This document shows positions 20,384 to 29,635 of a stretch of DNA of 37,500 nt, piece after piece. The position numbers were made by a program, and so were the translations under genes. The stretch's first letter is position 1; each line of letters begins with the position of its first letter. The stretch spans positions 1-37,500 of IMG/VR virus record IMGVR_UViG_3300020195_000076. The stretch is one strand, 5' to 3'. The notes beneath the pieces were generated by a model. The model saw nothing but the letters and a program-made list of their open reading frames with translations, had not been told where the DNA came from and searched no databases. This DNA is from a virus.

Positions 20384-22033
20384 CTATTGCATCATAAACT
20401 CATGTAATAACTGTACCACAGTTTCATCCTCTTCAAGCTGCAACCGCTCAAGCTCAGCATCGATGTGCATCTGCATTGCAAGCGCCTCAAGCCGCGTCTG
20501 TGCCCACATCTCAAGCAGTTGCCGCTCATGTGCTAACCGCGCGGCTTCCTCTAGCGCCGCCCTTTGCTGGGCCTCTAGCAGTATCTGAGCTTGTATCAGC
20601 TCAATCGCGGCAAGAAGCCCGTCTAGTTGCTCAAGGCTTGGTCCTAGCGGCAACTGAGCTACTTGCTCAGCCTTGCGCTCTATCGCCTTCTTAGGCGGCA
20701 TTGGCAGCGTATCAGGGGCTATTTCCGGAGCTGCGCTCTGCGCATCGTCTTGCTTCTTTAGCGCCTGGTAAACTTCTAGAAAACTAACGATGCTCGGCTT
20801 AGGGTGCTTCTTACTCTTTTTGCCCTTTTTCTTTTTCTTTTTGCGGTAGCCGTCCCACTCAGAGTCATCATCATCATCGACCCAGCCAGTGAAGTAGGGC
20901 GCGGAATCGGCAGCGGTGCCGGTAGCACTTTGCCCCGCACTTGGGGCTACTTGTGAAACTGTGCCGGTAATGGTTTCTAGGGCACTTACGGACTGCTGAG
21001 AAACTGGCGCAGTTTGTAAAATAGATCCGGTAATAGTTTCAGTGCCGCTTGCTGCTTGCTGGGCACTCGGAGCTACTTGCGCAGCAGTGCCAGTAAGCGT
21101 CTCTAAAGCAGCAGCAGACTGAGAAACAATTGAAATGGTCTGCCCAACAGTGCCAGTAATTGTTTCGGTGGCAGAGGCAGACTGTTGAGCAATTGGAATT
21201 GCCTGAGCGGCACTTCCAAAAACAGTTTCTAATGCCGTTAAAACTTGGGCTGCTTTTGTAATGGTCTGAGCTGCTGTTCCAGTAATTGTTTCTAGGGCAG
21301 AGGCAGACTGTTGAGCTTTTGTAATGGTCTGCGCAGCGGTGCCGGTGATCGTTGCCGTAGTTAGCTTGAGTATCTGTGAGGGAAGTGAGTAAATAATAGG
21401 AACATGCGCCGCCTCGGTAGGGCTTGCGTTTAGCGTCATGTTATACCCACCGCGCACATCAATTTCAGGGGAGTACGCGCCGAGCAATGGCCAGTAGGCG
21501 ACAAGGTTTTGTCGCGCGACTAGGAGTGGAGAAACTTTATTCGCTAACTGCAACATTTCAGCTGCTGTCAATACCGCGTCGTAAACTGCTGCTTCAGCGA
21601 TTAAGCCGCCGTGATAGTTCCTTGTTGTTCGCATAGCGCGACCAATCGACATGCCGGTTAGTGTGCCGGTTGGAGCATTTGAAGTGGTGTTAGATCCGCT
21701 TGCTGTGTTCCAATACGCATTACGTAGCGTAGAAGAAGTGAAGGTCGCACCGTAAAAATTCCATGTGTTGATCGCACCGCCCCCGGTGCCGGCAAAGGCA
21801 GACACGCCCGTTGCCGCCGCATAGCTATAGGCGCGGGCGCGGCCATCGCTGTTCATGTATAGGCCGACGAACGTGCCGACTGTAGTATTGATCCCTACGT
21901 TGATCAGCGCGGATTCAACAACATCAACAGATCGGGTTGCCCAGCAGACAAGAGAACAGCCAGTGAATCCAACAGGCGGTGTTGAAGTATTTTCTAAATA
22001 CTGACTGCTGGCCGTAGTGAATGAGCGAGCCAT
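20384..22033 (-). CDS. LamG-like repeat fibre or appendage protein
   Basis: 549 aa. The first ~215 residues look like a LamG/concanavalin-like jelly-roll lectin domain (RSFTTASSQYLENTST ... SLVCWATRSVDVVESALINV ... HGGLIAEAAVYDAVLTAAEM, then LVAYWPLLG). Seven copies of a 21-residue Thr/Gln/Ala repeat follow (about residues 229-375). Next come an acidic-basic switch (VDDDDDSEWDG then YRKKKKKKGKKSKKHPK) and a C-terminal coiled coil (LEQLDGLLAAIELIQAQILL and onward). A lectin head, repeat stalk and coiled-coil end suit a receptor-binding fibre or head fibre. Polymorphic repeat number would change its length. Confidence 0.68.
   Translation of the reverse strand: MARSFTTASSQYLENTSTPPVGFTGCSLVCWATRSVDVVESALINVGINTTVGTFVGLYMNSDGRARAYSYAAATGVSAFAGTGGGAINTWNFYGATFTSSTLRNAYWNTASGSNTTSNAPTGTLTGMSIGRAMRTTRNYHGGLIAEAAVYDAVLTAAEMLQLANKVSPLLVARQNLVAYWPLLGAYSPEIDVRGGYNMTLNASPTEAAHVPIIYSLPSQILKLTTATITGTAAQTITKAQQSASALETITGTAAQTITKAAQVLTALETVFGSAAQAIPIAQQSASATETITGTVGQTISIVSQSAAALETLTGTAAQVAPSAQQAASGTETITGSILQTAPVSQQSVSALETITGTVSQVAPSAGQSATGTAADSAPYFTGWVDDDDDSEWDGYRKKKKKKGKKSKKHPKPSIVSFLEVYQALKKQDDAQSAAPEIAPDTLPMPPKKAIERKAEQVAQLPLGPSLEQLDGLLAAIELIQAQILLEAQQRAALEEAARLAHERQLLEMWAQTRLEALAMQMHIDAELERLQLEEDETVVQLLHEFMMQ
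20909..21349 (-). repeat. seven 63-bp coding repeats (21-aa stalk)
   Basis: Seven imperfect 63-bp units encode a 21-residue repeat of the form ITGTAAQTITKAQQSASALE plus Thr. The ITG.. start, the central Q/A segment and the LET end are the most conserved parts, and the units drift in the middle. This would form an extended beta or collagen-like stalk between lectin and coiled-coil parts. Confidence 0.88.
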
Positions 22034-22524
22034 TAGGTTTCTTTAAGCTCAATCGCTAAAAAATCAGCGTCCCCCGTAGCCGTGTCGTTAGCAACATCCC
22101 TTCTCAGCCTCAGCCTAAACAACTCGCCCACCGCAATTGAATCCATGTTCGCGCCGTTCGTTACCGCGACGTTTGAGATCATCACATTCCCAGCAGTGCC
22201 GTTGACCGTGACTGCTGTGACAGTCTGAGCAGTTGCAAAGCCGTCTGCATCAATATCTTGCTGTGCTGCGCCGATGCGCTCGAAAGAAACATCCCATCCG
22301 ATTGTGCCAGTGGTTGCCGTTGCAGCAGCAAAATGCAGATACACAGTAATACCGCCCCCGGCATAGTTGCGGGGAAGCACGGCTTTGAATATGGCAATCT
22401 CTTGCGTGGTCGTATCGAACTGCAAGATCAGATGTCCGTTACGCAAAGCAAAGGTAGCCGGGTTGGAGCTTGGTGCCTCATTACACTGCGGCGTAAATAT
22501 CAAGAGCGAATCGCCGGAAGCCAT
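22033..22524 (-). CDS. beta-rich virion protein, fibre-associated
   Basis: 163 aa. It is beta-rich (GHLILQFDTTTQEIAIFKAV, GGGITVYLHFAAATATTGTI, GWDVSFERIGAAQQDIDADG) with a conserved-looking end (SIAVGELFRLRLRRDVAND and DFLAIELKET). The last base of the gene is shared with the first base of the LamG gene at 22033. Proteins of this type occur beside tail-fibre genes in many phages and may be a fibre base or chaperone-like subunit. The function is unproven. Confidence 0.6.
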   Translation of the reverse strand: MASGDSLLIFTPQCNEAPSSNPATFALRNGHLILQFDTTTQEIAIFKAVLPRNYAGGGITVYLHFAAATATTGTIGWDVSFERIGAAQQDIDADGFATAQTVTAVTVNGTAGNVMISNVAVTNGANMDSIAVGELFRLRLRRDVANDTATGDADFLAIELKET

Positions 22525-22527
22525 AGC

Positions 22528-22956
22528 TTAAGACTCGGGTACGGTAAATGTCCAGGCCGTAATAGACACCTGAGCACCCGCAACAATAGAGACTGTATTT
22601 ATATTTAAGTCTGCGCCTGACGTTCCAACACTGCCGTCAGTGATCGCTACGTTATTAGAATCGAGAACTCGAAACCAAGTGGCAGTGCCCGTAGCATCTG
22701 CCGAAGCATCACTAGTAACCGCGCTTGCCGTTGCTCTTCCGCCCGGCGCAGCATCGGCTGCATTGCCAAATGCTGGATCGCTTAGTGGTAGCTCTGCGAG
22801 CAATACCTGAGCACCGATAGCAGTATCGGGATCTGTTGCTTGTGTCCCTGAATAAATCCGCAACTTGCCAGCGGTAGCACCGCCATCGATTAAATCCACG
22901 ATTGCGTCACATGCCGCTTTTGCTGCGGCGTTTGAAAGTCTAGTTACTAGTGCCAT
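22528..22956 (-). CDS. beta-rich conserved phage structural protein
   Basis: 142 aa. It starts MALVTRLSNAAAKAACDAIV and contains DLIDGGATAGKLRIYSGTQ, followed by LLAELPLSDPAFGNAADAAP and a Ser/Ala/Thr-rich beta segment ending in SITAWTFTVPES. The 'DLID.GA.AG.LRIYSG ... LL..L.LSDPAFG' pattern occurs in a known group of small phage structural proteins of unknown function. It lies 17 bp downstream of the portal gene and 3 bp upstream of the next beta-rich gene. Confidence 0.65.
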   Translation of the reverse strand: MALVTRLSNAAAKAACDAIVDLIDGGATAGKLRIYSGTQATDPDTAIGAQVLLAELPLSDPAFGNAADAAPGGRATASAVTSDASADATGTATWFRVLDSNNVAITDGSVGTSGADLNINTVSIVAGAQVSITAWTFTVPES

Positions 22957-22973
22957 AATTTTCCCTTTTCTAG

Positions 22974-25310
22974 TTAGGCTTCCTGATCTGTTATTTCTTG
23001 CATATCCACAATGCGTTCCCCGTTCTCGCCGGTGTATATACGGGCCTGCGAGCGTTTAGGCTTGGGATTCTTAACGAGCTTTGCAGGGTCAACCCCTTTA
23101 GTGATTATATCCGCAAGCGCCTTCTGCTCTGCAATGTGCGACTGCGAAGCATTTGTCTGCCGCTTGAGTTCTAGCTCATCGATTGCTATTGCCCGCTTAA
23201 GCGCTAACTCTTCCGCCTTAAACGCAGCGTCTTGAATCATCTGTTCCCGCTGTGCCTTGAGCTTTTCCTGCTCTAAGAGCATCTTTCCTTGTTCTGCCAT
23301 CGTCTGCATCTGTGATGCGGCTGCCTTTTCCTGTGCGTCTTGCTGCATCTTTTGCTGCTGCATCTGGCCGTCTTGCTGCACTTTAGCCATAGCCGGATCG
23401 GGTTGCTGCCCTTGTGCTTCCTGTGCTGCCGCTGCTGCCTGAATAGATTCATCTAACGCTCGCTCAATCGATTCCTCCATACCGCGCCCTGCCTTGTAGC
23501 GGCGAATAATGAACATCAGTAGCTCTTTTGCTACCGGCCCAAAGGAAGGCATCACCTGCACAATCGGCATAGCGTTCTGGAAGTATTGCCCGATGTTAAC
23601 CACAAGCTCCGTTGCATCAGCCTTTTCTTGCTGCTCATCTAGTGCGACGGTCGAATCAGTCTCAATGTCGATTCGGTAAGCCCGCATCGTGTCATCACGC
23701 ATCAACTGCAATGCCTGGCCAAATACCATCTCAGGCGGCATCATTTGCGGCTCTGGTGGAGGCATAGGCGGTTGGCCTGGCATCGGCGGAGGCTGAGGCG
23801 GCATCGGCAAGGGGATCTGCGGTATGCTTAAATCTTGCTCACTCTTCTGCGGGTCAAAGCCCACCATCTGTGCGATAGTTTCCGGCCTAAACTTCTCACA
23901 GATAATCTCAGCCTTAATCCTAAACAGATCCCGCGCAAACCGCGCAAACTCATCTTGCTTGCTCTTAAGACGCTTGCTGACAAAAGTCATCTTCCCCTGC
24001 TGAGCCGTTGCCGTCTCCCTAGGGTCCGTCGCACCGCGCATCAGGTCTGAGTTACCCGATATCTCGTAAATCAGCGCCTTGGTGCGTTCCCGTGCGTCAT
24101 AGAGCACTTGTAGCACCGCCACAAGCTGCTCAATCGGCATGAAAAGTATCAGCTTATGCAAATCCGGTGTCCCGGCAACGCTCAGAAACTTCGTCAGGTC
24201 GATAGGCACAAGCTTGTTATCGTCTGCGCTGAGAAGCTTGGTCAAGTCCCCTAGCGACTTTTCATACCCACCCTTGACCTTAATCGCATCGGTAATCAGC
24301 TTAATGCGGGCGGTAAGCAAATCCAGCTCTGAGCATAGATCCTGTATCTGCGCGTAGTCCGGTATCGGTATCAGCGAATCGTTTGTCAGTGTTCCATAGG
24401 CGGGCTTCGGGCATGGAAAGAAACCGCGTAACCCCATCGGCGCATCCATTACATCTAACGGCTCGTTGGGATACTCCTTAGAAATCCAATACACCTTACC
24501 GCTAGAGCGGTCGTGAATCTCGTAGATAGTGCCCTTCTTAAAGTGGGAATACTTCTCACCGGTATCTTTCTTCGCAGAGATACGCTTAGGCGTGTAGTCC
24601 AGTGGGACATCTGCGCCGAGTAGCTTTGTGCCAGCGCGGTTCTTCTTATTGAACCGCTTTACCAGTTCGTCCCGGCTCATGTAAGCCCGGCGGTAAACCA
24701 TCGATACCTCTTCCCACGCACGAGCGCCGGAGGTATGCCCGAAGTCCTCGTAATGCAAATGCTCTGTGCAAGTATGCTCGTAGGCTACCCGCTCTTCCTG
24801 CGGCTGCTGCTCCTCGCTCTCGCTAGCTTGCCCGGTCTTGTCGTCTGTTACTTGCCCCGATACTATGACCGGCTCATAGCGCTCCCAGAGCACACCACGG
24901 CCAAGCAATACAAAATCTTGCCTAGCCCGCATTATTACCCCGTCAAAATCGTAGCGGTCATCATCAAGCGATAGTGATACTGCCCGCTCGATTATCTCGC
25001 AGGACAATCTGCCGATAGGATCGCGGTCGTGAAAGCGCCGTGACGCTTCAAGCTTAGGCCGCTGCGAGTAAGTGCTAGGCTCGATGACGTTGTTGTTGCT
25101 CCAGAGGAGATTCAAGCGCGGTAGCTTCTTTGTGCCCTCTGTCTTGCGCTCATCCCGGTAGCGCTCTAACAACTCAGAGCATCGCGTGTGGTAGTCCTTA
25201 TACTCCTCCTCATACAGCTCGATCTCAGCAACCCAACGCTTAACGATAGCAGCGCTATCCTTGCCGTAGTCCTTCTCAACCGTTTCAATCTGCTTCTGCG
25301 TTGCGTCCAT
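22974..25310 (-). CDS. portal protein
   Basis: 778 aa. The N-terminal region (LPRLNLLWSNNNVIEPSTYS, QRPKLEASRRFHDRDPIGRL) is the portal signature of many podoviruses. The central helical core contains GNSDLMRGATDPRETATAQQ and a Pro-rich segment (PMPPQPPPMPGQPPMPPPEP). The C-terminal third is a Gln/Met/Glu-rich helical barrel or tail (AKVQQDGQMQQQKMQQDAQE and onward). Twelve copies would form the portal ring that anchors the packaging motor and the tail. Its start overlaps the terminase stop as TAATG at 25310. Confidence 0.85.
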   Translation of the reverse strand: MDATQKQIETVEKDYGKDSAAIVKRWVAEIELYEEEYKDYHTRCSELLERYRDERKTEGTKKLPRLNLLWSNNNVIEPSTYSQRPKLEASRRFHDRDPIGRLSCEIIERAVSLSLDDDRYDFDGVIMRARQDFVLLGRGVLWERYEPVIVSGQVTDDKTGQASESEEQQPQEERVAYEHTCTEHLHYEDFGHTSGARAWEEVSMVYRRAYMSRDELVKRFNKKNRAGTKLLGADVPLDYTPKRISAKKDTGEKYSHFKKGTIYEIHDRSSGKVYWISKEYPNEPLDVMDAPMGLRGFFPCPKPAYGTLTNDSLIPIPDYAQIQDLCSELDLLTARIKLITDAIKVKGGYEKSLGDLTKLLSADDNKLVPIDLTKFLSVAGTPDLHKLILFMPIEQLVAVLQVLYDARERTKALIYEISGNSDLMRGATDPRETATAQQGKMTFVSKRLKSKQDEFARFARDLFRIKAEIICEKFRPETIAQMVGFDPQKSEQDLSIPQIPLPMPPQPPPMPGQPPMPPPEPQMMPPEMVFGQALQLMRDDTMRAYRIDIETDSTVALDEQQEKADATELVVNIGQYFQNAMPIVQVMPSFGPVAKELLMFIIRRYKAGRGMEESIERALDESIQAAAAAQEAQGQQPDPAMAKVQQDGQMQQQKMQQDAQEKAAASQMQTMAEQGKMLLEQEKLKAQREQMIQDAAFKAEELALKRAIAIDELELKRQTNASQSHIAEQKALADIITKGVDPAKLVKNPKPKRSQARIYTGENGERIVDMQEITDQEA

Positions 25311-26737
25311 TAAATCCTCTGATACCCGCCGCCGCCCGTTTCCCTAAGCGCCCACAAATCGTTCAGGCTAATCTCGTGTATGGTTTTGCTCGCAGGCTTG
25401 AGACTATCAAGCGGAATCCAGGGCCGCGCCATTAAGCAATAGCGGGCTGCCTCTGCGCTGTGGTCCTCACCGTCACCGTCCACATCCTCAGGATTGAGCT
25501 TGTCGTGCTGTAGCAGCGGTAACGTGCGTCTAAAATCCGAACACGTTGAGAACACGCGCAGCATCGGTATACGCTCATACCCGTTGAGCCGAGTTAGCAT
25601 CTGCTGCCAGCCCGCTACGCGCTTATCATCTGCTCTGCGAAATGGTATTCCCGCCTCCCAGAATGTTTCCATAATTGGAGGGCCGCCTTCCGACTTGAAT
25701 CTATCAGGGCTTGCTACGTTGTCTGCGTATGTCTCACCCGCGCTTAGCCGCACGATCTCAGCCGCAATGTCTTTATTATCCATACGTAGGCCCTTGTTCG
25801 GCCCGCTCTTCCCATACCACTCGCGGTACATGACCATGCACTCTCGCGGGAAGTATGGCCTTTTCTCTAGCGGTACATGCGATAGGTCCGGCTGCTCTCC
25901 ATTCGACACCGCCCACCACTGAACGGAGAACGGAGCTGCACTACCCCAGTCAAATGACCTAATCCTTGGCCAGCTAGTAGGAACTGCAAACGGCTGAACA
26001 ACGTGCAAGTCGGTATCGAATATCTCGAAGAATGCACCAATGATCTGGTCCCACTTGCCCTCTAGCAGCGCCTTAACAAGCTTAGGCGAACCCATGCCTT
26101 TCAGCCTGCCGATATACCCAGGGTCGTTATCAAGTCCGATCAGATTGTCTTTAGGCAGCGAAGGTATAAACATCCGGCGCATGTTCGTCTCAGGATCGAG
26201 AAACGATGTGTAACCATCCGGCGCGTAGTCAATGAAATAGTCTTTAACTTCTGCTACTCCCGGGCCCATTGGATTACCTGTCGCCCTCATGCGCTTAGTT
26301 GGTACGTGCTGCTCCGCCCACCGTAAACAGCCCTTCATTAGCTTGTAGCCATCCAAGCTTGGCCACTGCGGTAGCTCGTCGAGAGCGATCCAGCAGTAGG
26401 AATGGCCGTTGTACTTATAGAAATCCTCTGCCCGCTCCATTTGGCGCATCTTTAAACTCGCACCACACGGCCAAGTCCAAGTCTTCTTCTGCTCTGCCCA
26501 CATAGCGCCCGTATCGGGGTAGAGAACATGCGAGCGCTTAATAATGTCCTCAAGCTCCGGCATCGTCTGGCGCACAATGATGCCCTGCCAGTGACGCCCA
26601 TACGTCGGAACGTCTTGCAGGAAATCTCCTAGCAGAAAGTCAGACTTGCCCCCGAACTTCGCACCGCCAAAGAACAGCTCATCACACCACGTTGAGAGTA
26701 TCGCCTCTAGTTGAGGGCCTTTCTGCGGTGCCCACAT
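25310..26737 (-). CDS. terL: terminase large subunit (packaging ATPase/nuclease)
   Basis: 475 aa. The ATPase motifs are a Walker-A-like GGAKFGGKS at residues 24-32 and Walker B YCWIALDELPQW at about 114-125 (Asp120 and Glu121 catalytic). The RNase-H-like nuclease half has SFDWGSAAPFS (Asp263), TYADNVASPD (Asp339) and GEDHSAEAARYC (Asp425). These are the features of a headful or cos packaging terminase large subunit, which pumps DNA into the prohead and cuts it. It is coupled to the portal gene; the small-terminase-like gene is separated from it by the tailspike. Confidence 0.92.
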   Translation of the reverse strand: MWAPQKGPQLEAILSTWCDELFFGGAKFGGKSDFLLGDFLQDVPTYGRHWQGIIVRQTMPELEDIIKRSHVLYPDTGAMWAEQKKTWTWPCGASLKMRQMERAEDFYKYNGHSYCWIALDELPQWPSLDGYKLMKGCLRWAEQHVPTKRMRATGNPMGPGVAEVKDYFIDYAPDGYTSFLDPETNMRRMFIPSLPKDNLIGLDNDPGYIGRLKGMGSPKLVKALLEGKWDQIIGAFFEIFDTDLHVVQPFAVPTSWPRIRSFDWGSAAPFSVQWWAVSNGEQPDLSHVPLEKRPYFPRECMVMYREWYGKSGPNKGLRMDNKDIAAEIVRLSAGETYADNVASPDRFKSEGGPPIMETFWEAGIPFRRADDKRVAGWQQMLTRLNGYERIPMLRVFSTCSDFRRTLPLLQHDKLNPEDVDGDGEDHSAEAARYCLMARPWIPLDSLKPASKTIHEISLNDLWALRETGGGGYQRI

Positions 26738-26745
26738 TGCAGCTC

Positions 26746-27048
26746 CTAGGACGCTCGCCAGCCGTCAGTGATTTTAACGGTCGTAGTGTCAGTGCTCTCC
26801 GTTATCGCAGCAGCAAAGCCATCGTTGCCGGGACCCTTCGGGACAACCACTTGCTGATTAGGCCCAAGCGGTAGATCCGCCGTTGTCGCGGTCGAAGTAG
26901 CTGCGGTAATTCGGACATACACCCACTTGTCGCCCTTGTTGCTAAGCAGCACCGCGTTTCCGCGAGTCCCTATAGCTAGAGCAGAGCTAGTGTTTGTTAC
27001 GTTAATGGAAACAGTGCTCGCTAATATCGGTATAAAACTTTGTGCCAT
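26746..27048 (-). CDS. small beta-rich virion-region protein
   Basis: 100 aa from the ATG at 27048, where the reverse strand shows GAGGAAA as ribosome site; a longer frame to 27150 reads through the tailspike gene and lacks such a site. The start overlaps the end of the tailspike (stop at 27057) only by proximity (9 bp gap). It is beta-rich (MAQSFIPILASTVSINVTNT, NAVLLSNKGDKWVYVRI, PLGPNQQVVVPKGPGNDGFA) and Ala/Thr-rich. It may be an adhesin or fibre-associated subunit. Family not recognised. Confidence 0.6.
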   Translation of the reverse strand: MAQSFIPILASTVSINVTNTSSALAIGTRGNAVLLSNKGDKWVYVRITAATSTATTADLPLGPNQQVVVPKGPGNDGFAAAITESTDTTTVKITDGWRAS

Positions 27049-27056
27049 ATGTTTCC

Positions 27057-29552
27057 TCAGTGAAAGCCAAATCCAAAAGCAGCAGCAAACCCGGCCTTTG
27101 CTCGGGCTAGTGCTGTAGTAACAACTGCGCTTACGTCCTTTGCAGGCCATGTTACGATTGCCGCCGCAAAATCACCTGTATGAGCCCCTGGGCGACCTTC
27201 GCGCTTTTCGAGCGCGGTGGTCGAAGTTAGGCGGTAGTTACGCGAAAACCTCGTATAATTCTGTGCGGTGTCCGAGGAGTCGGCATAGCACCAGACAGAG
27301 GCCCGCGCCAGGTCGGTAATCGCTATTAGCGCGTAGCTCTGCGTGGTCTGCGCGTTATCGAAATCAGCAGCGCCGCCGGTTATCGAGTTTATGTGCTGCA
27401 CCAGCAGCTCGGGGTTACTAATAACCCAGCCGGTGATAATTCCGCCGTTAACAACTGCCGTAGACCGGACCCTGTTGTAGACCTTGTTTGCCGCAGAGCC
27501 GGGCCGCGAGGTCCATCCGACATCGCAGCAGAGGAAATTGCCTGATACCGGACGGTGATAAGAAACGATAAACTTACTAGTCCACGCGACGGCATCAGTA
27601 ATCGTGATTTCTTCATCGGTGCCCTTAGCTGCAATGGTATGGGTAAAATACTCTACGTTGTAGTTAGCGCCCATCTTGAGAACAGCAATATCGTAGTTTG
27701 CGCTGATAGAAGAGTTATTAGCGGAGCGAGTGACCCGAGCAACAAACACACCCGGAGAGGACTCAACAAAAGCAAACGTCGGCGCTACCCGATCCCAGTT
27801 GCGAATCGTGCTGGAAGAATCCATACCTTTCAGAATGACCACGCATTGATCGGCATGGGCCTGTGTTGTTATTCCAGTAAGCGCCGTGGAGTCCTTGGTA
27901 AGCTGGACGGTAGTCATTGCTACCGTGCCCTCGAACACTATCTCGAACGAGTTAGCGTTTCCGGGGTAGAGCGCCTCTAGCGTCTCTAGTGCGCTGATGC
28001 AGTCTACGTTATCGCCAGTTGATGGTCGCGATATCGTTACGTCATTACCGACAATTGAGCCCACACGGCAGAACATCTCATCATCATTGTATGAAATGGC
28101 CGAAGTCGCTGCATCTGCAAGATTGGCAGAGTTTGTATTCGTGAGTCGAACAAACGCGCTAGCCGGAGTTGTTACCGTTACCGGCAAGACAACGGAGTCA
28201 GCGCTTACACCCCATGTCTGAGTGGTCCGGGTAACTTTGATCGCAGAGTCAAACTCTCCCGCACCGCCTGATGCTTGCTCTACGCCTTCGCGGTATGTCG
28301 TTACCCACTCCTCTGCAACTGTGTATCCCGAAGGTTGCACCGTGTTAGGGCTAGCTGGAGCGGTGAGTGTTCTGCTCGCACTGTTGTATGTCGGAAACCC
28401 GCCCAGGCTTGCCATTGTGCCGTTGGCGCGTGCAACACCTGTGGCAACATCGTTCAGAATCCGCGTATCGGGCTGATGGCTGTTTGCCTTCCGGTCCTCC
28501 GGTCGGCTGCCGACGTTTCCATTAGTGATTAGATCCGCGTATGCATCGACCGCGCTGGAGGCAGTTATTGTTCCTGAGCTGGCTACGGGCGTGACGCTCT
28601 TGTCGTCAGTCTCATTGATCTGTGTCGACGTGGTGCCGGTCTTGACGGCATCCCACTCTGCTTGAGCATCGCTTGTGCGGTTGCCGCAGATGACTCCGGC
28701 AACGTGGTAGCGGGTATCCGCGTGATTGGGGCCACGGTCGGCCTGCACAGCATAGATGTTTGATGCAGAGAGCGAGGCCGGCTGCTTGTAGTAGCAACCG
28801 ATTAAATCAAAGAGCTGCTTCGTGGGCGTAGATCCTACGGCATTGGTTAGATTGTTCCACCCCGCGTTCCCATACATATTATAGCCAACGCAGTTGATTT
28901 TCTCGATAGTAAAGCCGTTGTATGCACGGAGCCAACGCTCTGCCATGGTCGCGCCGACGCACTTATGGAACGTGATTAAATGCTGACCGTCCTTGTAGAG
29001 CAGCACCCCGTAATCGTGATCTCCTTCGGGATGTCCCCCAGTCTTCAGCGGTTCAGCAAAAAGACAGCGGTCAAAGGTTATAGTACTTGCCGGGTTTGGC
29101 GTCCCGCAATCCATGAGCTCGTCGATACTCCACACGAAGGTGCAATTTTTGAAATACATTGACGAACTGCTGACCGTAAGACAATCCCGGCTATCCTTCG
29201 TTGGGTTGGTCCCCTCATCGGTTGCAATAAAGCGGATATGTTCGATAAAGATATTTTGTGCACGTGCTCGTAGGCACGTCTGTCGGAGCGTAATCCCCGG
29301 AGACGGTGCGGTGCATCCTGCAATCCAACAGTAGGAATTATCAATGGTCAAATACTGCCCGACGTTTATAATCCCCGCCACTTCAAAAACAATGATGCGT
29401 GGGCCGCTGAGAGCTACCGCTGCTGCAAGTGAGCCAGCGCCGGTAGAGTTTAGGTTGGTGACCTTGACAATCGTCGCTGCTGGCGTTGTATGCCTGCCTG
29501 AGCCGTGAGTGATGTTGACCGCGTGGCCGATAGCTCCTGGAAATGCTGGCAT
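27057..29552 (-). CDS. tailspike with pectate-lyase-like beta-helix domain
   Basis: 831 aa. The first ~270 residues match the start of pectate-lyase/PL1-like right-handed beta-helices: FPGAIGHAVNITHGSGR, IVKVTNLNSTGAGSLAAAVA, RIIVFEVAGIINVGQYLTI, and WIAGCTAPSPGITLRQ. Coiled strands with GGHPEGDHDYGVLLY and NMYGNAGWNNLTN follow. The remaining ~550 residues are beta-rich, probably a trimerisation and C-terminal receptor region. Such proteins bind and cut surface polysaccharide (capsule or O-antigen). The substrate is not readable from sequence. The start overlaps the 27-aa membrane peptide's stop (TAATG). Confidence 0.78.
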   Translation of the reverse strand: MPAFPGAIGHAVNITHGSGRHTTPAATIVKVTNLNSTGAGSLAAAVALSGPRIIVFEVAGIINVGQYLTIDNSYCWIAGCTAPSPGITLRQTCLRARAQNIFIEHIRFIATDEGTNPTKDSRDCLTVSSSSMYFKNCTFVWSIDELMDCGTPNPASTITFDRCLFAEPLKTGGHPEGDHDYGVLLYKDGQHLITFHKCVGATMAERWLRAYNGFTIEKINCVGYNMYGNAGWNNLTNAVGSTPTKQLFDLIGCYYKQPASLSASNIYAVQADRGPNHADTRYHVAGVICGNRTSDAQAEWDAVKTGTTSTQINETDDKSVTPVASSGTITASSAVDAYADLITNGNVGSRPEDRKANSHQPDTRILNDVATGVARANGTMASLGGFPTYNSASRTLTAPASPNTVQPSGYTVAEEWVTTYREGVEQASGGAGEFDSAIKVTRTTQTWGVSADSVVLPVTVTTPASAFVRLTNTNSANLADAATSAISYNDDEMFCRVGSIVGNDVTISRPSTGDNVDCISALETLEALYPGNANSFEIVFEGTVAMTTVQLTKDSTALTGITTQAHADQCVVILKGMDSSSTIRNWDRVAPTFAFVESSPGVFVARVTRSANNSSISANYDIAVLKMGANYNVEYFTHTIAAKGTDEEITITDAVAWTSKFIVSYHRPVSGNFLCCDVGWTSRPGSAANKVYNRVRSTAVVNGGIITGWVISNPELLVQHINSITGGAADFDNAQTTQSYALIAITDLARASVWCYADSSDTAQNYTRFSRNYRLTSTTALEKREGRPGAHTGDFAAAIVTWPAKDVSAVVTTALARAKAGFAAAFGFGFH

Positions 29553-29635
29553 TATCTACTAGCCCCCGAGTAAACGGCGTATGCAATGACCGATGTCCAG
29601 AGTGCCGCTGCGAATAGCCAATAGTGGCGCCTCAT
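29552..29635 (-). CDS. 27-aa coupled membrane peptide
   Basis: ATG at 29635 overlaps the stop of the small-terminase-like gene (ATGA), and its TAA overlaps the tailspike start (TAATG), so it is coupled on both sides. The peptide begins MRRHYWLFAAALWTSVIAYA and has a single hydrophobic segment (WLFAAALWTSVIAYAVY) flanked by Arg/His and Ser/Arg. Tight overlaps on both ends argue that it is real. The function is unknown; it could be a membrane peptide or simply a coupling device. Confidence 0.5.
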   Translation of the reverse strand: MRRHYWLFAAALWTSVIAYAVYSGASR

